A DNA stretch of 64,000 nt, from the NCBI RefSeq assembly GCF_007097525.1, contig NZ_VKDD01000002.1, positions 1,211,994 to 1,275,993 on the forward strand. The letters are read 5' to 3'. How positions within the stretch are numbered: the stretch's first letter is position 1; each line of letters starts with the position of its first letter. The notes under the pieces are model-generated. The model had not been told where the DNA came from, did no database searches, and saw only the letters and a program-made list of their open reading frames with translations. Shown here in pieces: positions 18,191-26,411 of the stretch. This DNA comes from Thalassomonas sp. M1454. GTDB taxonomy: Bacteria > Pseudomonadota > Gammaproteobacteria > Enterobacterales > Alteromonadaceae. The translations under genes were made by a program, and so were the position numbers.

Positions 18191-19594
18191 CTAAGCGTTA
18201 GCTTGGTTTTGAGCAAATGGATGACGAGTATTCTCACCTTCATTTAAGTAACGCATGATAATACCGTATTCTAAATCGTACTCGGTATCGAGTTTGATTT
18301 GTACGATATGACCCGAGCCTTTAGCATCTGTAACTTCTTCACCTTTACGGTTTTGCATGTACTCAAGTACAAAGCTTACGTTACCTTGAGGCGTCATTAA
18401 CTCAATTGAGTCGCCAGTTAAGAATTTATTCTTAACGTCAATTTCAATTAAACCATCTTCAGTTTTGCCTAGGACTTCACCAACAAATTGCTGGCTATCA
18501 GACTTAGAATAGCCGTATTCGTAGTTTTGTAAGTGGTCATGGCGGTGACGAGCTAAGAAGCCTTCGGTATAACCACGGCTTGCTAAGTGTTCAAGGTTGC
18601 CTTTTAATTCTTCGTTAAAGCTCTTACCTGCAAGTGCATCGTTCATGGCTTGCTTATATATTTGCGCAGTACGAGCACAGTAGTAGAAAGATTTAGTACG
18701 GCCTTCAATTTTTAATGAATGCACACCCATTTTAATTAAGCGCTCGACATGCTCAATAGCACGTAAATCTTTTGAGTTCATGATGTAAGTACCATGCTCA
18801 TCTTCAAATGCAGGCATGTATTCACCTGGACGCCCTTGCTCTTGTAGTAAGAACACTTCATCAGTTGGTGGTTGTTCAACCTTAGCTTGTTCTGGGATCC
18901 AGATTTCAGGCTCTTCGCTGCCAACAATTGGTTGTTGTGGTGCTACTGCAATAATTTCACCGTGCTCATCTTCTTTAGCCTCATGAGCATTGTAAGACCA
19001 ACGACAAGAGTTAGTACAAGTACCTTGGTTTGGATCGCGTTTATTAATGTAGCCAGATAGTAAACAACGGCCAGAATAAGCCATACAAAGTGCGCCATGA
19101 ACGAAAACTTCAATTTCCATTTCTGGGACACGCATGCGAATTTCTTCGATTTCATCAAGAGATAATTCACGCGATAAAATTACGCGTTCAACACCTTGCT
19201 GGTGCCAAAACTTAACCGTAGCCCAGTTAACCGCATTAGCTTGTACTGATAAATGAATAGGCATATCAGGGTAAGCTTCGCGGATCATCATGATTAAACC
19301 TGGATCGCTCATAATAAGCGCATCAGGCTTCATCGCAATAACCGGCTCAATGTCTTTTAAGTAAGTTTTTAATTTAGAGTTGTGCGGAGAAATATTGCTT
19401 ACCACGTAAAGCTTCTTACCTAAGGCATGAGCTTCGTTGATACCAATTTCTAAATTAGCAAGATTGAATTCATTATTACGTACACGCAGGCTATAACGAG
19501 GCTGGCCGGCATAAACGGCATCTGCACCGTATGCAAATGCATAACGCATGTTTTTAAGGCTGCCAGCTGGAGATAATAATTCTGGTGTATACAT
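18191..19594 (-). CDS. trhP: tRNA 5-hydroxyuridine synthesis protein TrhP (U32 peptidase family, YegQ)
   Basis: 467 residues of the U32 family: TPELLSPAGSLKNMRYAFAYGADAVYAGQ at the N-terminus, GALCMAYSGRCLLSGYINKRDPNQGTC with the conserved Cys residues that bind an iron-sulfur cluster, and MNSKDLRAIEHVERLIKMGVHSLKIEGR further on. Length fits YegQ/TrhP rather than the shorter UbiU/UbiV or the longer RlhA. TrhP hydroxylates wobble U34 in tRNAs using prephenate-dependent chemistry. The insert EHGEIIAVAPQQPIVGSEEPEIWIPEQAK (spanning residues of roughly 205-235) is also found in marine relatives. It is the promoter-proximal gene of a trhP-yfhL unit. Confidence 0.93.
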   Translation of the reverse strand: MYTPELLSPAGSLKNMRYAFAYGADAVYAGQPRYSLRVRNNEFNLANLEIGINEAHALGKKLYVVSNISPHNSKLKTYLKDIEPVIAMKPDALIMSDPGLIMMIREAYPDMPIHLSVQANAVNWATVKFWHQQGVERVILSRELSLDEIEEIRMRVPEMEIEVFVHGALCMAYSGRCLLSGYINKRDPNQGTCTNSCRWSYNAHEAKEDEHGEIIAVAPQQPIVGSEEPEIWIPEQAKVEQPPTDEVFLLQEQGRPGEYMPAFEDEHGTYIMNSKDLRAIEHVERLIKMGVHSLKIEGRTKSFYYCARTAQIYKQAMNDALAGKSFNEELKGNLEHLASRGYTEGFLARHRHDHLQNYEYGYSKSDSQQFVGEVLGKTEDGLIEIDVKNKFLTGDSIELMTPQGNVSFVLEYMQNRKGEEVTDAKGSGHIVQIKLDTEYDLEYGIIMRYLNEGENTRHPFAQNQANA

Positions 19595-19763
19595 AAAATA
19601 CCAATCCTGTTTAGGGAATTTTAAAAGTGCGGTATTTTAATGGCTAGGCGCTAAAGGTTCAATACACATACAGTTAACAACTGTTATAAAGTGTACAAAA
19701 GGAAGTGTTTTTTACGATTTATTGCTCAATATCAATAAAAACAAAGCGATGAAATTATAAAAA

Positions 19764-19800
19764 GACGCTTAGATTAAACAATTATTTAACCTAAGCGCTT
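19764..19800 (-). terminator. rdgC terminator
   Basis: On the minus strand a 13-bp stem CGCTTAGGTTAAA (one G-T wobble) closes on a six-base loop and is followed by TCTTTTTATAA. It lies just after the rdgC stop. Confidence 0.8.
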
Positions 19801-19807
19801 ATCGATT

Positions 19808-20725
19808 TTATTCTTCTAAGTATGAACGAGTCGTTAAACCAAACTGTTTTAACATGTCAGTGATAAAGCGATTCACCTCTGCCGTCATAAGCGTAATATC
19901 AGCATCGATTTTAACGATCATATCGTCATTAGGAATATCTTCGTTTTGCTCATACACGCTGTCATGGAACTTAACACGCTTAACACTTAAGTCGTCACAT
20001 AACACGCATGATAAAGTCTGGTCCCAATCAAAAGCAATTTTAACAACTTGTTTTTCACCTAAGTGCGCTAAGATTTCGTCCGATAATAAATCTTGGTTTT
20101 TACAACGAAGTACCGCTGCATCATCACCCATGGCCTTTAATTCACCTTCGAAACCTATGGTGTAAGATTCAGGTAATGTTTGCTCTAACAACCAGCTGGT
20201 CATGATAGTTTCAGCGCCAGCATCTGGTACAAAACTAGTAACAGGTAAGCTACCTAAACATTTTCTTAATAACGCTAAGAAGTCTTCTGCTTTACCACGA
20301 GCACTAGTATTAACCACAATAATGTTTTCTTCTGGGCAAATATAAGCTTGAATATCACTGGTGCGAGTAAACGCTCGCGGTAATAATTCAAAGGTAATAT
20401 CTTCTTTGAATTGTTCTTTTTCTTTCTTCGTTGCTTTACGGCTATGCTCGTGTTCAAGCTGAGAAATTTTCTCTTCAAGTTGCTCTTTAACAACAGATGC
20501 CGGTAATATTTTTTCTTCTTTACGAGCATTCATCACCATACAACCATTGGCTTGATGAACTAGTCGGTCGCCATGTTTGCCAAGTGCCGATGAGAAGCCA
20601 AAACGTGACATTTCTGTTTTGCCACATGGTGCAAATACGTGCTCTTGTAATGCTGTTTCTAACTCTTCTTCTGATGTAGTAAAAGGACGAGTAAAAGAGA
20701 AAATGTATAAATTTTTAAACCACAT
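19808..20725 (-). CDS. rdgC: Recombination-associated protein RdgC
   Basis: 305 residues from the ATG at 20725, which follows AAGGAAATTCACC; the frame is open upstream to 20749 but RdgC proteins start MWFKNL. The N-terminus MWFKNLYIFSFTRPF and the conserved block QANGCMVMNARKEEKILPASVVKEQLEEK are diagnostic. RdgC forms a ring dimer on DNA and limits RecA filament access. It is divergent from a small membrane protein gene and has its own terminator. Confidence 0.96.
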   Translation of the reverse strand: MWFKNLYIFSFTRPFTTSEEELETALQEHVFAPCGKTEMSRFGFSSALGKHGDRLVHQANGCMVMNARKEEKILPASVVKEQLEEKISQLEHEHSRKATKKEKEQFKEDITFELLPRAFTRTSDIQAYICPEENIIVVNTSARGKAEDFLALLRKCLGSLPVTSFVPDAGAETIMTSWLLEQTLPESYTIGFEGELKAMGDDAAVLRCKNQDLLSDEILAHLGEKQVVKIAFDWDQTLSCVLCDDLSVKRVKFHDSVYEQNEDIPNDDMIVKIDADITLMTAEVNRFITDMLKQFGLTTRSYLEE

Positions 20726-20797
20726 GGTGAATTTCCTTGCCCTACACATAAAAGTAGGTATGTTGATTGTTCAGAAAATAATTTTTATAGGACAGGC

Positions 20798-21127
20798 ATG
20801 ATAACGAAGTTAATACTATTAAGTATATCTATTTTTATAGTTTCTAAGTTAATTGATGGAATAAGATTAAAGGGCTTTATTGCCGCTATAGGTGTGGCAG
20901 TAGTTTACAGTATTGCCGACTTATTATTATGGTGGTTATTAGTCATTATCTCGATGCCATTAATTGTGATTACATTTGGTTTGTTTGTCTTTGTTTTAAA
21001 TGCATTTTTATTATGGCTTACTGACCAATTACTCGAAGACTTTGAAATTAGAGACCTAAAAACCACATTTTTTGCCTCATTGATTATTTCATTAATCAAT
21101 TTGATTTTAACGGTGATTTTTATTTAA
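20798..21127 (+). CDS. Small four-helix membrane protein (phage_holin_4 superfamily IV-like)
   Basis: 109 residues, almost entirely hydrophobic with four predicted membrane helices. The segment LIVITFGLFVFVLNAFLLWL followed by a charged patch (TDQLLEDFEIRDL) and a last helix is typical of the superfamily IV phage-holin-like (YvlD) family, which is chromosomal and not evidence of a prophage. AGGACAGGC gives a good ribosome site. Convergent with phoR, whose stop is only a few bases away. Function in bacteria unknown. Confidence 0.82.
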   Translation: MITKLILLSISIFIVSKLIDGIRLKGFIAAIGVAVVYSIADLLLWWLLVIISMPLIVITFGLFVFVLNAFLLWLTDQLLEDFEIRDLKTTFFASLIISLINLILTVIFI

Positions 21128-21133
21128 TTATGC

Positions 21134-22441
21134 CTATACAGGTCTTATTTTGTGGCTATCATCGCCAGCAAACTTAATCGAAAAAGTACTGCCTTGGCCA
21201 TAAACACTTTCTATTAGTAACTCGGCTTTATGATGATTAGCTACGTGCTTAACAATCGCTAAGCCTAAGCCATTACCACCAGTATCGCGTGAGCGAGATT
21301 TATCCACCCGATAAAAGCGCTCACTAAGCCTATCAATATCTTCTTGTTGAATACCACAGCCGTTATCGCTAACGCTAAAGAGGCAAGAATCCCCCACTGC
21401 TTTCCAGCTGATTTTTATCACGCCATGCTTTGGCGTGTAATTCATCGCATTAACAATTAAGTTAGAACAAGCACTTTTTAGTTCAGAATCAATACCTAAA
21501 ATACCAAGTGTAGGGTCAATGTCGGCTGTGATTTGGTGTTGCTTATCTTTGTTGAGCCATGAGGCATCTTCAATTAATTTATTAATTAATTGTGGCATAT
21601 CTATTTTACTGCGAATGTCTGCATCTTCATTTACTTCAACTTTTGACAAGACTAAGAGTTGTTGCACTAAACGATCCATGCGAGTCACTTGCTCTTCTAT
21701 CGCATTAAATGATTTCCCCCATTGCTCGTTTAAACTATCGTCGTCTTGGATCATCTCAACATAACCTCTGACAACAGTAAGTGGCGTTTTTAATTCGTGC
21801 GATACATTGGCAACAAAGTCTCGGCGCATCTGCTCCATTCTCTTAAGCTGACTAACATCACGAGCAAGTAATAAGTATTGGTCATCTCCATACACCATAA
21901 ATCGTAACTCAAGTTGTTTTTGAGCGTTATTTGGCGCAACAATTGAACATGGCTCAGTAAAGTCTTGTATCTTAAGGTACTTAGTTAACTTAGGTGAACG
22001 AATTAGGTTATTAATGCGCTGGCCAGCATCATAAGGCCAACGAATACCAAGTAAGCGATTCGCTTTTTTATTTGACCAACGAATAGAGAAATCTAAACCT
22101 AATACAATTGCCGCATCGGGTAATGCCTCTGCGCCGTCTCTAAATTGTCTGATACGGTGATTTAATTCTTTTTGTTTTTTTCGGTAATTTTTAATACGAC
22201 GATAGATGCCATCGTAAAGATGTCCCCAAATGCCAGATGATTCAGGTGGATGTAAGAGATTTTTTTGCCATAGCCATTGAATGATTTGGATTAAATGACG
22301 GTAATTCCAAATTAAAGAAGCGCCAGCGCCAAGTAATAAAAATAAAGTTATTTGATCAAACAAATAACCAAACAGGCCAATACCGACAAAAATTAAAAGC
22401 TGTTTAATAATAAATTGCTTTAAGGAAAAGCGATATATCAT
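21134..22441 (-). CDS. phoR: Phosphate regulon sensor histidine kinase PhoR
   Basis: 435 residues. Two short membrane helices fill about residues 10-48, then a charged linker (about 65-95) and a PAS domain (about 95-195). HisKA has the phospho-His near 215 (FVANVSHELKTPLTVV). The ATPase domain shows the N box SACSNLIVNAMNYTP, DNGCGI and GGNGLGL. Like E. coli PhoR it lacks a large periplasmic sensor and is expected to read transporter state through PhoU. It follows phoB by 48 bases on the same strand, with AGGAACCTT before the ATG. A phoB-box promoter drives both. Confidence 0.95.
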   Translation of the reverse strand: MIYRFSLKQFIIKQLLIFVGIGLFGYLFDQITLFLLLGAGASLIWNYRHLIQIIQWLWQKNLLHPPESSGIWGHLYDGIYRRIKNYRKKQKELNHRIRQFRDGAEALPDAAIVLGLDFSIRWSNKKANRLLGIRWPYDAGQRINNLIRSPKLTKYLKIQDFTEPCSIVAPNNAQKQLELRFMVYGDDQYLLLARDVSQLKRMEQMRRDFVANVSHELKTPLTVVRGYVEMIQDDDSLNEQWGKSFNAIEEQVTRMDRLVQQLLVLSKVEVNEDADIRSKIDMPQLINKLIEDASWLNKDKQHQITADIDPTLGILGIDSELKSACSNLIVNAMNYTPKHGVIKISWKAVGDSCLFSVSDNGCGIQQEDIDRLSERFYRVDKSRSRDTGGNGLGLAIVKHVANHHKAELLIESVYGQGSTFSIKFAGDDSHKIRPV

Positions 22442-22489
22442 AAGGTTCCTGAACTATGCTAAATTTTTATTATTATCCGAGTAATAAAA

Positions 22490-23182
22490 CTAACCTACTT
22501 TACTCGAAAATCGATAACCGGCCCCACGGACAGTTTGTACAAAATCTTCATGGCCTTTGCCCGTTATAGACTTACGTAAACGCCTAATATGAACATCTAC
22601 AGTTCTATCTTCTACGTATACATTTGTACCCCAGACATTATCTAGTAATTGTTCTCGTGAGTACACTCTTTCAGGATGCGTCATAAAAAAATGTAGCATT
22701 TTAAATTCTGTCGGGCCCAAATCAATAGGTTCATCATCAATCGCAACACGATGAGATACAGGATCTAATGACAAGCCTTTAAAAGTTATCACTTCTTCGA
22801 GAGCTGTTGGAACCACTCGGCGTATGACCGCTTTAATACGAGCAATTAATTCTTTGGGTGAAAACGGCTTAGTAACATAATCATCTACCCCCACTTCAAA
22901 GCCTTTAACTTTGTCATCTTCGTCAGAGCGAGCGGTAAGCATGATTATTGGAATTTTACTGGTGTAGTCATTCTTTTTTATTTCACGAGCAATTTGGATA
23001 CCGCTACCACCAGGTAACATCCAATCTAATAACACCAAGTCAGGCAAAGGGTCTTGTAGCAAGTTTTTAGCTTGCTCATAATCTTCAGCCTCAACAGCAT
23101 TGAAACCATTTTGCTCTAATACAAAACAGATCATTTCTCTAATTGGCTTTTCATCTTCAACAACTAATATTTGTCGATTCAT
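22490..23182 (-). CDS. phoB: Phosphate regulon response regulator PhoB
   Basis: 230 residues. Receiver domain with acidic pair [11 protein letters not shown], phospho-Asp 53 ([13 protein letters not shown]) and conserved Lys (VTKPF). The C-terminal winged helix of the OmpR/PhoB type ends with [13 protein letters not shown] and RGAGYRFS. Asp 53 and overall length match E. coli PhoB exactly. AGGGACCATC precedes the ATG. A Pho box 50-71 bases upstream indicates autoregulation. Confidence 0.97.
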   Translation of the reverse strand: MNRQILVVEDEKPIREMICFVLEQNGFNAVEAEDYEQAKNLLQDPLPDLVLLDWMLPGGSGIQIAREIKKNDYTSKIPIIMLTARSDEDDKVKGFEVGVDDYVTKPFSPKELIARIKAVIRRVVPTALEEVITFKGLSLDPVSHRVAIDDEPIDLGPTEFKMLHFFMTHPERVYSREQLLDNVWGTNVYVEDRTVDVHIRRLRKSITGKGHEDFVQTVRGAGYRFSSKVG

Positions 23183-23231
23183 GATGGTCCCTAAAAATAA
23201 ATAGAAGTAAACAATACTTAGTTTGCCTACT

Positions 23232-23253
23232 TAACATGACACTTTTATGACAG
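23232..23253 (-). promoter_or_regulatory. Pho box upstream of phoB
   Basis: Minus strand: CTGTCATAAAA followed by GTGTCATGTTA, nearly the full PhoB consensus, directed at phoB. Confidence 0.9.
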
Positions 23254-23323
23254 TTATCGTAAAGTTATCATTTTTTATAATTAAATACGATTTAATCAAG
23301 CGAGTAATTTAAGCAGACTCAAA

Positions 23324-23345
23324 AAAGCCGCAATTAAGCGGCTTT
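23324..23345 (-). terminator. Porin gene terminator
   Basis: Minus strand AAAGCCGC / GCGGCTTT around a six-base loop, followed by TTTTTTG. It separates the porin gene from the phoB promoter. Confidence 0.88.
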
Positions 23346-23361
23346 AGCAAGGTAAGATTGC

Positions 23362-24297
23362 TTAGAAAGTATAAGCTAAACCTACTGCAACGTATTCTTT
23401 GTCTTCTCTGGTATCCATATCAAAAGTATTGATATTAGAGTACAAACGCACGTTTTTAGCTAAGTTATAATCAACGCCAACACCAACGCCCATTTGCTCA
23501 CCCACATCATCGTAATCAGCTGTTTGTACTTGCGCTCTAAATAGCCATTTATCCATTGAGTATGACGCACTTACTAAAGCACCATCCATTTCAACGCCAG
23601 TTGATATTTCTTCTTGAGTTTGTGCCATAACACCAAGTTTAATTTTACCAAGTTTCATACCAAAGGCAGCACGAACAATATCATGGTCATCAATTTCTTG
23701 ATCAACTGCAACTGAGGCAAAGTACTTTGATTTCTTTAACTTTGCATCACCATAAAGAACGGCTGCTGAAATACCATCTTTGCTTTCACCGTCACCTTCA
23801 GCTTCATAAGTAAATAGTCCGTAAAACTGACCAAATTTTGGAGAGATATAAGTGATAGAATCCTTGGCGCGGTTTTCACCTTCCCATAACACTTTAATTT
23901 CGCCTTCATGATCATTAAATACATCTAAACGGTTAGCCATTTTTAACGCTGTATCATGAATACCTAAACGTACCTCACCAAACTTACCCGCTAAACCAAG
24001 ATATTGATTTCTTGGCTTGGTCCAATTTGATTTGTCGTTACCATCACCATCCATATCAACGTAGTATTCTAGACGGTAAACAACTTTAAGAGAGTCAGTT
24101 GCTTGTAAATTACCGGCAACACCGATACGAGAGTCGTCATTACTTTTAATTTCTGTAAAGCTACCTTCGCCATTGCCATCATCAGAGAACTGTGCAGATA
24201 AGTTAGCTCGGCCATAAAAGTTAATTTCATCAGCCATTACTGGTGCAGTTAATGCCGCTGTTAGTGTTAACGCAATTGAAGTTTTAACTAAGTTCAT
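23362..24297 (-). CDS. Gram-negative porin, Pho-box controlled
   Basis: 311 residues. Signal peptide (about 1-22, ending VMA-D) then a beta-barrel: alternating hydrophobic strands, GRANLSAQFSDDG at the start, LGLAGKFGEVRLGIHD (general porin L3/PEFGG-like region), and the final strand ending in YTF, the C-terminal aromatic signal for outer-membrane insertion. It belongs to the general trimeric porin family (Porin_4 type), although small for it. A Pho box lies 59-80 bases upstream, so it is probably induced by phosphate starvation, functionally like PhoE. It is divergent from pstS, sharing a 376-base regulatory region. Substrate preference is inferred from regulation only. Confidence 0.9.
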   Translation of the reverse strand: MNLVKTSIALTLTAALTAPVMADEINFYGRANLSAQFSDDGNGEGSFTEIKSNDDSRIGVAGNLQATDSLKVVYRLEYYVDMDGDGNDKSNWTKPRNQYLGLAGKFGEVRLGIHDTALKMANRLDVFNDHEGEIKVLWEGENRAKDSITYISPKFGQFYGLFTYEAEGDGESKDGISAAVLYGDAKLKKSKYFASVAVDQEIDDHDIVRAAFGMKLGKIKLGVMAQTQEEISTGVEMDGALVSASYSMDKWLFRAQVQTADYDDVGEQMGVGVGVDYNLAKNVRLYSNINTFDMDTREDKEYVAVGLAYTF

Positions 24298-24354
24298 AGT
24301 ATTACCCTAAATATTTTTATAGTTTAAGTTTTAATTGCGCACAGTTTGCCACGG

Positions 24355-24376
24355 CAATATTACAGTTTTGTGACAT
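24355..24376 (-). promoter_or_regulatory. Pho box upstream of the porin gene
   Basis: Minus strand: ATGTCACAAAA followed by CTGTAATATTG. It keeps the 11-base repeat spacing with a slightly weaker match than the other three boxes, and is directed at the porin. Confidence 0.78.
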
Positions 24377-24579
24377 TCATTAACTTTTTATAACAACTGA
24401 ATTACAAGCACCAAAATCAACACTTAGCAGAAAAGTGTTTCGATATCTTGCTTCGATATAGTTAGATAGGTAGCAAGGAAAAAAATAGATAATGAAAATA
24501 GTTAAGTTTTCATATTTTATGGGTGAGTACAATGAGCTTAAAGCTAGCTACTTTTTTATTAACATTAATTATTTATATA

Positions 24580-24601
24580 TTGTCATAAAATCGTCACATT
24601 A
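24580..24601 (+). promoter_or_regulatory. Pho box upstream of pstS
   Basis: Plus strand: TTGTCATAAAA followed by TCGTCACATTA, in the orientation of pstS and 76-97 bases before its start. Confidence 0.85.
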
Positions 24602-24676
24602 GTTTTTTAAGATACGTGCAGAAATTACAAAAACTTAAACTTTAATTAAATAGTAAAACACTCTCAGGAGAGAATG

Positions 24677-25648
24677 ATGAAACTTAAAAACTTAATTACG
24701 ACTGTAGGTATCGCTGTTGCAACTTTTACTAGCCAATCGGCTATGGCAATGGATGAAAACTTACCTAAATATACTAAGACCAGTGGCATTTCTGGCAACT
24801 TATCATCAGTAGGCTCAGACACCTTAGCCAATATGATGACTTTTTGGGCTGAAGAATTTAAACGTAATTACCCAAGTGTTAACATCCAAATTCAGGCTGC
24901 AGGCTCTTCAACAGCGCCACCATCGCTAACTGAAGCGACCTCAAACTTAGGGCCGATGAGCCGTAAAATGAAGTCAAAAGAAATTCAGGCATTTGAGAAA
25001 AAATTTGGCTATAAACCAACGCCAGTTCGTGTTGCTATTGATGCCCTCGCCGTTTTTGTGCACAAAGATAACCCTATTAAAGGCTTAAGTATTCAACAAG
25101 TTGATGCTATTTTCTCAAGCAATCGTAAATGTAAAGGTGCAGCCGATATTGATCGTTGGGGTGCATTAGGCTTAACAGGTGACTGGACAGGTAAAGATAT
25201 ACAGCTATATGGCCGTAACTCAGTATCTGGTACTTATGGTTATTTTAAAACCAAAGCGCTTTGTAAAGGCGACTTTAAAAATACAGTAAACGAGCAACCT
25301 GGCTCAGCATCTGTAGTGCAATCAGTATCAGCCTCTCTTAATGGCATAGGTTACTCAGGTATTGGCTATCAAACATCAGGTGTACGTGCCCTACCTTTAA
25401 GTAAAAAAGGCGATAACTATGTCGATGCAAACATGGCTAATGCAATCTCTGGTGACTACCCACTTTCACGCTATTTATATGTGTATGTTAATAAGCACCC
25501 AAGTAAGCCTCTAGCACCAAAAGAAGCTGAATTTTTAAAAATGGTGTTGTCTCAATCAGGGCAAAAAATTGTTGAGAAAGATGGTTATATACCACTGCCT
25601 AACTCAGTAGCGCAAAAAGAATTAAAGAAACTTGGTTTGATAAATTAA
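24677..25648 (+). CDS. pstS: Phosphate ABC transporter periplasmic binding protein PstS
   Basis: 323 residues from the second of two adjacent ATG codons; AGGAG is only 3 bases from the first (24674) but 6 from the second. A signal peptide ends at SAMA. The mature protein has phosphate-binding elements of the PstS family: [17 protein letters not shown], the [11 protein letters not shown] loop, GPMSRKM and [14 protein letters not shown]. It binds phosphate in the periplasm and delivers it to PstCA. Here it is monocistronic, with its own Pho box and terminator; a pstC start lies about 24 kb away at the window edge. Confidence 0.94.
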   Translation: MKLKNLITTVGIAVATFTSQSAMAMDENLPKYTKTSGISGNLSSVGSDTLANMMTFWAEEFKRNYPSVNIQIQAAGSSTAPPSLTEATSNLGPMSRKMKSKEIQAFEKKFGYKPTPVRVAIDALAVFVHKDNPIKGLSIQQVDAIFSSNRKCKGAADIDRWGALGLTGDWTGKDIQLYGRNSVSGTYGYFKTKALCKGDFKNTVNEQPGSASVVQSVSASLNGIGYSGIGYQTSGVRALPLSKKGDNYVDANMANAISGDYPLSRYLYVYVNKHPSKPLAPKEAEFLKMVLSQSGQKIVEKDGYIPLPNSVAQKELKKLGLIN

Positions 25649-25667
25649 CCACATTTCAAAAGACATT

Positions 25668-25702
25668 AAAAAGCCGCTTTCAATAATGAAAGCGGCTTTT
25701 TT
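25668..25702. terminator. Terminator between pstS and gcvR-like gene
   Basis: AAAAAGCCGCTTTC / GAAAGCGGCTTTTTT around AATAAT. Serves pstS and can serve the convergent gene as well. Confidence 0.93.
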
Positions 25703-25726
25703 GTATCGGTGAACTGAAGCTAGTAA

Positions 25727-26224
25727 CTAGAGAATAATATCGACAATTAAATCATCTGCAATATTTTCAAGTGATGATACTAAAGCATCAATATGATCAT
25801 CACCTTCAATAGCAATATTGGCCGTAGCTTTAAAAATAGTTTGCCCAGAGTGAGCAGCGCTGCCCTGGCTACTTACCAACTTAACTAAGTTACCACCTTC
25901 TTTATGAATAACCGCAGAAATCTCACCAACAATACCTTGACGATCATTAGCGGTTAAATCTAAACGGATCGTTTTATCTGTATGCTTAGTTGGCTCACTT
26001 ACTTCACACTGAACATTTAAGCCGTCAATACTTTGCAATTGTGCAACTAATTGTTCAACTTGATCTTGCCCAACTAAAACTTCTAATATACCGGCAAAGT
26101 GTCCTGATAAGTGACGCATACTACTGGTTTGCCAATTACCATTATGCGCTTTTATGATACTAGCTAAATTATCAACAATACCCGTTCTATCTTTACCTAA
26201 AAACGAAATAACTACATGTCTCAT
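25727..26224 (-). CDS. GcvR-like double ACT domain regulator
   Basis: 165 residues consisting of two ACT domains: RHVVISFLGKDRTGIVDNLASIIKAHNGNW near the N-terminus and IRLDLTANDRQGIVGEISAVIHKEGGNL from about residue 85. This is the architecture of the glycine cleavage system repressor protein GcvR, which in E. coli partners with GcvA. No gcvA or gcvTHP gene is in the window, so the target is uncertain. AGGATGATAT gives a strong ribosome site. Divergent from the M49-like peptidase. Confidence 0.85.
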   Translation of the reverse strand: MRHVVISFLGKDRTGIVDNLASIIKAHNGNWQTSSMRHLSGHFAGILEVLVGQDQVEQLVAQLQSIDGLNVQCEVSEPTKHTDKTIRLDLTANDRQGIVGEISAVIHKEGGNLVKLVSSQGSAAHSGQTIFKATANIAIEGDDHIDALVSSLENIADDLIVDIIL

Positions 26225-26411
26225 ATATCATCCTTTTGTTTCGATGCCTGTATTTGATTTAAATACATGTTCTTTAGTTAATTAATAACAGAGCCTATTA
26301 GATTGCGCAAAACCTTTTAACTGTTTTTTTAAATATATATTAATTGTAGCTAATCATTGCAGTGAACCCGATAATTTTTTAGTCTAGCTCATTAGCTAAA
26401 AAGGACAGATC

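Noticed and set aside
20798-21127. Prophage remnant suggested by the holin-like protein
   Set aside because: This four-helix family is a common chromosomal protein, and no other phage gene or attachment site is nearby.
24674-24676. First of two adjacent ATGs as the pstS start
   Set aside because: The ribosome site AGGAG would be only 3 bases away; the second ATG at 24677 has a better 6-base spacing. The choice changes only one residue.
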